In this document: piece by piece, positions 27,000-34,523 of the stretch
How positions within the stretch are numbered: position 1 is the first letter of the stretch
How the letters are laid out: the number at the start of each line of letters is the position of its first letter
Source: DASTDH01 sp041167675
GTDB taxonomy: Bacteria > Verrucomicrobiota > Verrucomicrobiia > Chthoniobacterales > JAFAMB01
NCBI GenBank assembly: GCA_041167675.1
Contig: JBEEIB010000475.1
Span: forward strand, 1 to 64,000
Length of the DNA stretch: 64,000 nucleotides
Reading direction: 5' to 3'
Program-made: the position numbers and the translations under genes
The notes under the pieces: model-generated
The model's input: only the letters and a program-made list of their open reading frames with translations
Database searches by the model: none
Told to the model about the DNA's origin: nothing

Positions 27000-27803
27000 T
27001 CAGCGCTGCGTCTTTAACAGTATCGCAAGCCGAGTCGCGCCGGTGCGCGAAGCAGTGATTTCAGTCCCTGCCCGATCACGCATTCGTACGCGATAAAGAC
27101 GGTCACCGTAATGAGTAACGCGCTCGATTGCTTGCAGGTTTACGACGGCATGCCTTCCGATCTGAATGAAAGGGTCGCCTCCTAGCCACCGCATCAGGTC
27201 AGCCAACGGATAATAAGTCGCAAACTCTTCCCGCACGGTATGGACCCAAGTACGCCGTTCCCGTCGCACCACCGCTGCAACCTCGCGACGGGCCAGCAGC
27301 CGAATCTGGTCCCGATCCGCATCCTTGACCGGTAACAACTCGCCTGCGGCGCCAGTAAAACGCATCTTGTCCATGGTTATTGCTGGATCCACCGCGTGAG
27401 CGGAAGGCGAGCGAGAACCAGCCTCAAAAGGGCGCAGATGCGCCAGCAGACGATTAACCGCTTCGGTAACTTGCTCCGGATCCAATGGCTTCAAAAGGTA
27501 ATCCACCGCGTCTAGTCGAAAGGCCTCCGTGGCGCGACCGGCGTTCCCGGTGGTAAAGACCACATGTGGCGGCTGCGGCAGCATGGCCAGTTGCGTCGCC
27601 AGCGAAACCCCGTCTTTGCCCGGTAGATTGATGTCGAGAAATACAGCGTCTGGTCGCAACTCAGCACAAAGCCGCAGGCCTGCCTCGCTCTCAGTGGCAG
27701 TGCCAACGACTTCTACCTGGTAGGTATCGTCTAGCAACGCTGCCAAGTACTCGGCGGCCAAGGGTTCGTCTTCGATAATGAGGGCACGGATCCGGATCCA
27801 CAT
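27000..27803 (-). CDS. LytTR-family response regulator 2
   Basis: A 267-residue paralogue of response regulator 1. REC has IIEDEPLAAEYLAALLDD, Asp in DAVFLDINLPGKDGV, Lys in LLKPLDPEQV. The LytTR domain contains FATYYPLADLMRWLGGDPF and IQIGRHAVVNL. It starts 11 bp after the stop of kinase 3 on the same strand, so the two are one operon (kinase first, the reverse of pair 1). Because the DNA-binding domains of the two regulators are close, both may recognise the same boxes. Confidence 0.92.
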   Translation of the reverse strand: MWIRIRALIIEDEPLAAEYLAALLDDTYQVEVVGTATESEAGLRLCAELRPDAVFLDINLPGKDGVSLATQLAMLPQPPHVVFTTGNAGRATEAFRLDAVDYLLKPLDPEQVTEAVNRLLAHLRPFEAGSRSPSAHAVDPAITMDKMRFTGAAGELLPVKDADRDQIRLLARREVAAVVRRERRTWVHTVREEFATYYPLADLMRWLGGDPFIQIGRHAVVNLQAIERVTHYGDRLYRVRMRDRAGTEITASRTGATRLAILLKTQR

Positions 27804-27814
27804 GAGAATAGGTC

Positions 27815-29065
27815 TTAGTGCGATGGCAATTGGCGGAGATCAGAAGTGATGGTGCCCGGCCATTCTAGGGCACCTCCAAATCGTTTTCGCAACGGAATGC
27901 GCAAAGTGACCGTAGTACCCTGCCCAACCTCACTCCGTACCACTAACTGGAAGGACCGTCCAAACAATCCCTGCAACCGTCGCCGTAACAGCACCAGTGC
28001 GTGGGCTCCCGAACGCTCGGCAAAGAAAACTTGTTCGACCTCTGTCGGGGGCACGCCTTCGCCGTCATCGCTAACGCTCAGCTCTAACCACTGTCCGGCC
28101 GGACGGATCAGGAGGCGCAAGCGGCCAGCCCGTGAACAGGAATGGAGTCCGTGTTGCACCGCATTCTCCACCAATGGCTGAAACGAGAAAGGCGGCATTA
28201 GAACCTTAGACAAACCTGGATCGATCGCCTGCTCCACCTTTAATCGGCTCCCGAATCGCAGCGACTCGATATCTAAATAAGCGCGGACCACAGCCAACTC
28301 TTCCTCCAGCGGCACCAGGGCTCGCTCGTGTTGGTCAAAACTGGCACGTAGAAATTGGCGCAGCCGCCCTGCTGCGCGAGGGATCTCGCGCGGTGCAACC
28401 GTCGCCAGAGCCGCTATCGCATTCAAAGCATTGTATAAAAAATGGGGATTCATGCGCGCTTGAAGAGCACGCATCTCGGCCGCAGCCGCCGCCCGCGTTT
28501 GTTCGTCATGGTCACGTACCTGCTGGACGATAGCCAGAATCAACGCCGTGCCCAAACCTTGCAGCACAGGCGCAATCCCAATCTGCTCAAACGGAGGTAG
28601 CGTCGCTCTGGGGTTGGGAGCATAGAAGAAAAACAGGCCGCTTCGAAGCAACGATACAATGAAAGTCAGACAGAATCCGGTCAGCGGGTGTTGCGCCACT
28701 TTAGGGCGCCACCGGAATAGACACCCGCCGGCTAGACCGCCGCACAACATCGAAATGCCGACCGACTCCAACGGCAGGCCGTGATACCTAACTGCCAAAA
28801 ACGTCACAAAGAGGCTGACGGCCACCCCTACCCAAGGGCCCGCTATCAAACCAGCTGCGCACGCCGCTACGATTCGTTCGTTAAACCACCCGGTATGCGA
28901 AACGCTGATTTCTTCGACTAACCCAAGAACTAGGAACACGAGCAATGCTGTTCCCCGATCGCGCATCGACAGCAGGGAGCGCTCTGGCCGCCTAAAGCCC
29001 GGCACCAGGGTCAGCACAAACGCCGCCGTTACCAACACACAAATGTCACTGAAAATAGTATCCAT
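27815..29065 (-). CDS. LytS-type sensor histidine kinase 3
   Basis: About 416 residues from ATG 29065 (MDTIFSDICV), nearly the same N-terminus as kinase 1. Membrane sensor with five to six helices, His box ARMNPHFLYNALNAIAALA, N-box PLVENAVQHGL, G-box SDDGEGVP. The open frame begins earlier (29125), but the paralogues agree on MDTIF. The 237 bp upstream to 29303 contain no clear paired box. Kinase 1 and kinase 3 are the closest relatives of the three, judged by eye. Confidence 0.9.
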   Translation of the reverse strand: MDTIFSDICVLVTAAFVLTLVPGFRRPERSLLSMRDRGTALLVFLVLGLVEEISVSHTGWFNERIVAACAAGLIAGPWVGVAVSLFVTFLAVRYHGLPLESVGISMLCGGLAGGCLFRWRPKVAQHPLTGFCLTFIVSLLRSGLFFFYAPNPRATLPPFEQIGIAPVLQGLGTALILAIVQQVRDHDEQTRAAAAAEMRALQARMNPHFLYNALNAIAALATVAPREIPRAAGRLRQFLRASFDQHERALVPLEEELAVVRAYLDIESLRFGSRLKVEQAIDPGLSKVLMPPFSFQPLVENAVQHGLHSCSRAGRLRLLIRPAGQWLELSVSDDGEGVPPTEVEQVFFAERSGAHALVLLRRRLQGLFGRSFQLVVRSEVGQGTTVTLRIPLRKRFGGALEWPGTITSDLRQLPSH

Positions 29066-29302
29066 CGCGAAGACCCCGGAATCGATTATTGAAAAGGATT
29101 CTGGGGGTACGACAGAACTGTGCAAAAACCAACTTCATCACTTTACTGAACGGTCAATGTTCAAAAACGAATTGAGCCCAAATCTACAACTAATCAAGCT
29201 TAAGCGTTGACGGTCCGGTCTGATAGCCACGGTTCGGGTCCCATTTTTGCTGCTCCTCCCTATTCAATAACTCGTGTTCCAACCCCATGGCTCTGAGCAG
29301 CT

Positions 29303-30688
29303 TTATGCCGGTAGCGGTATCGCGGAGAAGATACAATCTGGATCCCAACGCCGCTTCGCATCCCGCAATCTTACGATGTTGCCGCCATAGCCCAGCACAA
29401 TTCGATCACGCTCCTCTGGCCCAAGCAAATTCGGGTAGCCGCCAGCCAGTGCGACCGGCGCGAGGGCCTGGGATAGGTTCTGAGCCCACTGACGATGAGT
29501 CGTGCTATCGACCTGAGCGCCGGGCTCCCAAGCCGCGATGGCTTCCACCAGGAAGTGCTCGCGGCGTAGTCCGAAGGCCGTAGCATCCACAGGAACCCGC
29601 GTTGCCGCGCCATGAAAGTGGTGCAGAGCAATGGCTGTGAACGGCGACGTCCGGTTAATGCCCCACGCGATGAGCGTCGAAATGACTTCCGGTGTTAGAG
29701 CGGAAACCCAGCGGGTCTGCACGGCGTAATGGCGACCGTTCACAACGTGCGCGTCGTACATGCCGAGCAAATCGCTATAGGCCATTGGGCAAGTCATTAC
29801 TAGCAAAGGCCTGCCCAGACCTTGTAGCTCGGCTATGATCCGCTCGCCTTCTGAAGGTTCGCCACTCCAGGTCGGCGCAAGGAAGAGGACCGGGCCGCCG
29901 TTCGGACCGGACAATACCCCAACTATGACCCCAAGCTCATCGGCAGCCGTCACAATTGCTTTGGCATACCCGCAAAGCACTGGCTCGGCCTCAGACCATG
30001 GAAACAATATCACGCCGGCCAACAGCCCCGGGGTTCGATGCAGCCGAACACGCATGGAGGTCACGACGCCAAAATTGCCTCCGCCGCCGCGGAGGGCCCA
30101 GAACAAATCGGCATTCTCCGACGCGTCCGCGGTGACAAGCTGGCCATTGGCGAGAACGACTTCCGCCCCCAACAGATTGTCCAGTGCCAAACCGTAACGT
30201 GAGGTTAAAGGACCGTAACCGCCACCCAGAGTCAGGCCCGCCATGCCGACCGCGCCAATGGTGCTCGTCACCGCGACAAGGCCGTGAGGAGCCGAGGCGT
30301 TGATAAGGTCTCCCGCGGTAACGCCGCCCAATATCGTGGCAACCTGTGCGTGCGCGTCCACTTCGACACGCCGCATCTCACTGAGATCGATCACTAGGCC
30401 GTCGTGACGTATAGCTCGTCCCGCCCAGTCATGTCCGCCGCCGCGCACCGAAAGCGGAAGGCCATGCGAACAGGCAGCCCGCACCGCCGCCTGCACATCC
30501 TTAGTGGTCTCGCACACCGCAAACAGCGCCGGTTGGTGGTCCACCGCACCATTCCAGATTTGGCGGGCGGCGGCATAGGCAGCGTCAGCAGGCAGCAGCA
30601 CCTTACCTTGCATCGTCGCGAGCAGGTCATTCGCTGCGGCGAGTGCGGACTGAGCGTTGCTTGAGTCTGTTTTCGCGATCTGAGTCAT
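29303..30688 (-). CDS. FAD-dependent oxidoreductase, berberine-bridge type
   Basis: A 461-residue FAD_binding_4 plus BBE protein. The flavin-attachment region is SVRGGGHDWAGRAI (His near residue 87), followed by GLTLGGGYGPLTSRYGLALD. The C-terminal BBE segment is GNIVRLRDAKRRWDPDCIF. Members oxidise sugars, alcohols or plant-type phenolics, usually with bicovalent FAD; the second Cys ligand is not obvious. Divergent from the TetR gene at 30821, which is a good candidate regulator. Confidence 0.85.
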   Translation of the reverse strand: MTQIAKTDSSNAQSALAAANDLLATMQGKVLLPADAAYAAARQIWNGAVDHQPALFAVCETTKDVQAAVRAACSHGLPLSVRGGGHDWAGRAIRHDGLVIDLSEMRRVEVDAHAQVATILGGVTAGDLINASAPHGLVAVTSTIGAVGMAGLTLGGGYGPLTSRYGLALDNLLGAEVVLANGQLVTADASENADLFWALRGGGGNFGVVTSMRVRLHRTPGLLAGVILFPWSEAEPVLCGYAKAIVTAADELGVIVGVLSGPNGGPVLFLAPTWSGEPSEGERIIAELQGLGRPLLVMTCPMAYSDLLGMYDAHVVNGRHYAVQTRWVSALTPEVISTLIAWGINRTSPFTAIALHHFHGAATRVPVDATAFGLRREHFLVEAIAAWEPGAQVDSTTHRQWAQNLSQALAPVALAGGYPNLLGPEERDRIVLGYGGNIVRLRDAKRRWDPDCIFSAIPLPA

Positions 30689-30736
30689 CGATTGGCCTTT
30701 TTGCTGGTTTGACCATTCATGGTATATTTAGTAGAT

Positions 30737-30772
30737 ATCGAACACATTGCACATACTAACACTATATTCGAT
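30737..30772. promoter_or_regulatory. possible TetR operator
   Basis: In the 132-bp space between the divergent FAD oxidase and TetR genes, ATCGAA (30737-30742) is mirrored by TTCGAT (30767-30772). The arms are short and widely spaced, so this is only a candidate. Confidence 0.25.
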
Positions 30773-30820
30773 GGAGCCTAACTCTAGTCAGAAGAGCTTT
30801 CTTGTCAAGGGAGATGCATC

Positions 30821-31507
30821 GTGAATCGTGACAATTCGACCGCCGGCGCTCGCTCTCGGCAGGGGCTCAGGCGGCGTGAGGAATACGCGCAGGCGACGCG
30901 GCAGGCGATCGTTGATGCGGCCCGCCGCTTATTCAGCGAGCGGGGTTACTTCTCCACCAAAGTAGACGAAATCGCAGCCTTGGCGAGGGTTGCGCCGGCG
31001 ACCGTCTACGCAGTATCGGGCGGCAAGCATGGGCTGCTGAACACTCTGATAGAAATTTGGGTCACCGCCCCCGTCGTCGCGGCAACAATCGAGAGTATTG
31101 AGGCAATGGACGATCCAGCGGCTATTCTCCGCACTGTCGCTGCTACGTGTCGTCGCATGCGGGAGGAGTTTGGCGACATTATACGAGTAGCGATAACCAC
31201 TGCACCGCACGACCAAGCCGTCTTCCAGAGTTTGGCTGGTGCGACTGCGCAATACCGTCAAGCATTCGTTCCAATCGCCCAGCGCCTCCTGGAGTTAGGA
31301 GCATTGCATGACGGGATGGACGTGAACCAGGCAGTTGATGTTTTCTGGTTCTACTTCGGCTACGCAGGGCTCTTTACACTACACGACGACAATGGGTGGT
31401 CATACGAGCGCGCGGAAGAGTGGCTCTGCGATCAGGCCAATTGCGCTCTGCTTCGCAACCCCGGTTTTGAAACGGGCAGTGCTGGCACTCCCATACAAGA
31501 ATACTGA
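30821..31507 (+). CDS. TetR-family transcriptional regulator
   Basis: A 228-residue TetR protein with GTG start at 30821, preceded by AAGGGAG. The helix-turn-helix is ATRQAIVDAARRLFSERGYF, then STKVDEIAALARVAPATVYA (about residues 27-70). The C-terminal ligand domain begins with WVTAPVVAATIESIEAMDDP. It is divergent from the berberine-bridge-type oxidase. Confidence 0.88.
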   Translation: MNRDNSTAGARSRQGLRRREEYAQATRQAIVDAARRLFSERGYFSTKVDEIAALARVAPATVYAVSGGKHGLLNTLIEIWVTAPVVAATIESIEAMDDPAAILRTVAATCRRMREEFGDIIRVAITTAPHDQAVFQSLAGATAQYRQAFVPIAQRLLELGALHDGMDVNQAVDVFWFYFGYAGLFTLHDDNGWSYERAEEWLCDQANCALLRNPGFETGSAGTPIQEY

Positions 31508-31536
31508 TCAGCAAAGCTATTTCGACTGGCGGCGGG

Positions 31537-31767
31537 TTACTCGCCGAGCTGTAAGAGATCTGCCCGAGCCGCTCGAAGTGCGATCGGCAATGGCACGCTG
31601 AATTCCAAGTAGATCTGAGCCAACGCCCCAACTCTTTCTCCATATGAAAACTGCTGGATACTGTTGTTCGTCTTCATAGGCTCCTGATCGAAGAGTAGTG
31701 ACAGTAGGTTTTGGACGCGCGATGTTTCGTTTGCGCTGAGCGGCCAAATGAAAGTCTGTTCGTTCAT
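31537..31767 (-). CDS. small protein B2 of a paralogous cassette
   Basis: A 76-residue protein (MNEQTFIWPLSANETSRV). Residues 31-71 (MKTNNSIQQFSYGERVGALA then QIYLEFSVPLPIALRAARAD, L) align without gaps to all 41 residues of B1. Met31 at 31677 is therefore an alternative start that would make B2 the same size as B1. It lies 106 bp after A2, further than in cassette 1. No family recognised. Confidence 0.62.
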   Translation of the reverse strand: MNEQTFIWPLSANETSRVQNLLSLLFDQEPMKTNNSIQQFSYGERVGALAQIYLEFSVPLPIALRAARADLLQLGE

Positions 31768-31873
31768 GTTACATTTTCATATTTTGGCACCGCCAATTTG
31801 GCAGCGGCGGTCGCCGCAGTTGATTGGTTTGACAAACTCTGTTCATTTTTGTTGCGTTCGCGTCAACAAAGTC

Positions 31874-32146
31874 TCAGAAGCCGATAATCTCGAGCACTAG
31901 ATAACCAACCGTTGCCGCCGAAAGCAGCCAATAGAGTGAGTCCTCGAGACGATCAACCCGGACTGAAGGCATTCGACGAGCAGCAACTTTGCGGGCTTTC
32001 CATGTTATTTCCAATTCTTTACTGGTCCCCTCAAATTCTGCTGATAGCCGATCACGGGCATTGAGAAAGTCGATGATGCATGCTGAGGTCGTGGGTATGG
32101 CGGCTGTTAACTTTTGCTGTGTGAACTTCGTGTTTTGCTGAATCAT
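31874..32146 (-). CDS. small C-terminal-anchored membrane protein A2
   Basis: A 90-residue protein (MIQQNTKFTQQKL). It shares with A1 the central ACIIDFLNARDRLSAEFEG, a Trp about 25 residues later, and a C-terminal membrane helix (YWLLSAATVGYLVLEIIGF) at the same position. The N-terminal Gln/Thr-rich part differs. Operator G is 109 bp upstream. Function unknown; the repeat occurrence of A plus B next to LytS/LytTR genes suggests a membrane response output or accessory signal. Confidence 0.68.
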   Translation of the reverse strand: MIQQNTKFTQQKLTAAIPTTSACIIDFLNARDRLSAEFEGTSKELEITWKARKVAARRMPSVRVDRLEDSLYWLLSAATVGYLVLEIIGF

Positions 32147-32254
32147 TTTGTGTTAACCGGTGATTTATTCTTACCCAGGAGCGACGCAGTTATCGCGTCC
32201 CCACCCCTAGGTTTGCGGTAATAGAAACCGAGATGTGAGGGGCGAACCGGTTTT

Positions 32255-32289
32255 TGTCCCGACTGCCGTAATCGTTGTCGTGACCGCCG
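32255..32289 (-). promoter_or_regulatory. LytTR-like operator, copy G (cassette 2)
   Basis: Boxes TGTCCCGACTGCCG (32255-32268) and TGTCGTGACCGCCG (32276-32289) are 21 bp apart. CCGGTTTTT borders the gene side, as in copy D. A2 starts 109 bp downstream. Confidence 0.62.
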
Positions 32290-32625
32290 CGGTGTGCTGG
32301 GTTAAGATCGAAAGGAGCGTCTGTCCCGTATCGGCTTATCGGCCTGCGGTTCCCGGTGGGATATTACGAAAATAGCCCGGTACAAAGTGCCGGGGATAGA
32401 GAGAAAGCCGTCCTGGAATGGACAATCGACCATTTGCGTTCGCTAAGTACTCGGCAGCACCATCATTCTATCGTCCCGGGCTATCGAAGCCGATATGTTA
32501 AGCGGGCGCGGCTACCCGCTCGCCGTCGACGACGGGTCTTAGGTTCGACCTCCGAGCGCCGTCAATGCTTAGCCGAACAGTTGCGGCTGCGCCGCGGGAA
32601 AAGCATTGGCGCGGTCCGGGTTATC
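32290..32625. other. intergenic stretch
   Basis: A plus-strand open frame (32356-32733) has no family resemblance, a high Arg content and overlaps the ketopantoate reductase gene, so I do not call it. Nothing else is recognised. Confidence 0.35.
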
Positions 32626-33562
32626 TCACTCTCGGGTCCGCCTGTTTTCGTAAGCTTTCAAATTGCTGTAAATCAGGCGCAAAAGCGGGAAATCTCCGTC
32701 TGCAGCGTGATAGTGTTGTCCGCGCTGCAGTAGATCGCCAATAATGTGATCCGCCTCGATGCGGGCGTTTCGTTCCATATCGCGATACATCGAGGCAGTG
32801 AGAGACGACCTGGGCGAAGTAAGCTGAGCACGAATTCGTTCCAAGAAAGACGGTCGAGGTTCATATCCCTCGAACTCTGCGATCCTTCGACATTCGTCGA
32901 TCAGGCCGAGCAGAAAATTCTCCCCGCCCGGAGTGATGCAGATATCTCCTATGGTCGCGCGCATCAGAGTAGTGCCGCCAGCCAGGGAGGCAATGAAGAC
33001 CCACTTCTCCCACATTTCCAACAATATCTCCTCACTTGCTCGCACATCGAAAATGGCTTCCCGCATCATCGACAAAATGGTGTTCGTTCGATCAGTAATA
33101 CCGCCTGGTCGCTCGCCAAAAGTGATCGAATGCAAAAGATTGGAATGAATCACCGCACCCTGTTGATCAATCGCCGCCGAGATCACACATTGGCCACCGA
33201 GTACCTTTGCCCGCCCAAAAGTTGCGTCCAACCGATCCAGATGACGCAAGCCGTTGAGCAACGGCAAAATGACCGTGCCTGGTCCCACCGCAGGAGCGAG
33301 CGATACCAGCGCACCCTCCAGGTCGTAAGCTTTGCAACTTAGTAAAACGAGATCGAAGTTCTGCCTCAATCCTTCCGCTGTAACTGTTTTTGGATCTGGC
33401 AGTGTAACATCGCCCGCCGGACTTTTGATAACCAAACCGGACTGCGCCAGTTCGGCTGCGCGACGAAGGACGAACCAGAAATGTGACATCGCGACCGGCC
33501 TGCAAAAGCCTGCCACCAAAATAACCGCCGACCGCTTTTGTTCCGACTACAAGTAATTTCAT
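32626..33562 (-). pseudogene. ketopantoate reductase-like gene with a one-base frameshift
   Basis: The N-terminus from ATG 33562 (MKLLVVGTKAVGGYFGGRLL, then QAGRDVTFLVRP) continues in another frame as RRAAELAQSGLVIKSPAGDV and on to 32626. An extra T near 33458-33475 explains the shift; removing it gives about 311 residues. The NADPH loop reads GTKAVGG where GxGxxG is standard. C-terminal motifs (EKWVFIASLAGGTTLMRATI, then EMERNARIEADHI-like) are of the PanE/ApbA family. Either a recent pseudogene or a sequencing indel. Confidence 0.78.
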
Positions 33563-34013
33563 ATTGATCAACCTAGTTTTATGTTCCTCCCACCGCTTCT
33601 TTTTCGTTCTCTGGCAAAGAGCAAACGACAATCGCGTGGGCCAGTCCGAGCTCGCGCTCAAATGCCCGCTTCATCCGAACCGGATTCTCGAGGCCGGCCG
33701 CCGCGGCAATTGCCTTCGCCGGATCGCCGGATTTGCGCTTGGCGCTTCGATCCGCTCGAAGTCATCGAGGGAGATCCGGATCGACGTTGTAGTCAGAAGT
33801 GTGCGCGCACGCTTTACCCGTAGCTTCTCCAGCATCGCTCCGGTCGATGTCGGCACGCGCCCACGCAATCACATGACCGAACGGATCAGACAATCCGCAC
33901 TGGGCGACCAACACATTTCTATCAAGTTATTACACCGCTAAACTTTCGCTGAGCCTGACTATCGCTCCCAAGTCGCAGAAATCCGACTAGGCCTCCTCTC
34001 TTTCGCTTGTCTT
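33563..34013. other. intergenic stretch, possibly with degraded coding sequence
   Basis: No intact gene. On the minus strand the words CGLSDPFGHVIAWARADID (around 33850-33900) and NPVRMKRAFERELGLAHAIV (around 33600-33680) look protein-like but are separated by a stop. I cannot name a family. Confidence 0.3.
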
Positions 34014-34523
34014 TTAGGCTGGCACGAGCGAAAACGGTTGCGGCCCGAAATCGAGAACAGTTGCTTCGAAGTTCAGCAGCGCTTTTTTTAGATTAAGGCC
34101 ACCGCCGTAGCCAACCAGGTGGCCATCAGCGCCGATCACTCGGTGGCACGGAACGATAATCGCAACCGGGTTCTGTCCGTTGGCGAGACCGACGGCACGA
34201 GGAACGCTTCCTACCCGCTCGGCCTGCTTCTTATACGAAATGGTTTCGCCATACGGTATGCTTTGCAGCGCTTCCCAGGCTCGGACCTGAAAAGGCGATC
34301 CGGCAAATCGAATCGGAATCTCAAACACCGTTCGGGTCCCCTGAAAGTACTCCGTGAGTTGCCGAATAACTTCTGGGAACGGTTTAATTCTCGGTTCTAC
34401 AACCTCACCGTAATTCGATCCTTCATTTTGGTAGGTAGTAAAATGAAGGCCGATTAAATAACTGCCGTCCGATACTAATTTTAGCTTACCGACCGGGCTA
34501 TCGTAGATGGTTTGATATTTCAT
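34014..34523 (-). CDS. ogt: methylated-DNA-protein-cysteine methyltransferase
   Basis: A 169-residue O6-alkylguanine DNA methyltransferase. The acceptor motif is IVPCHRVIG (Cys near residue 128), preceded by the helix-turn-helix recognition region GLANGQNP and followed by HLVGYGGGLNLKKALL. It transfers the alkyl group to its own Cys. Its start overlaps the end of the Ada-AlkA gene by 26 bp, so repair by transfer and by excision are translationally linked. Confidence 0.93.
   Translation of the reverse strand: MKYQTIYDSPVGKLKLVSDGSYLIGLHFTTYQNEGSNYGEVVEPRIKPFPEVIRQLTEYFQGTRTVFEIPIRFAGSPFQVRAWEALQSIPYGETISYKKQAERVGSVPRAVGLANGQNPVAIIVPCHRVIGADGHLVGYGGGLNLKKALLNFEATVLDFGPQPFSLVPA

Noticed and set aside
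29066..29302. Operator upstream of kinase 3
   Set aside because: Only scattered GGTCC words; no pair with 21-bp period.
32356..32733. 125-residue plus-strand frame
   Set aside because: Biased composition, no family, overlaps ketopantoate reductase on the other strand.
33671..33868. Short minus-strand frame near 33.7 kb
   Set aside because: Composition poor and different frame from the protein-like words; treated as possible debris only.
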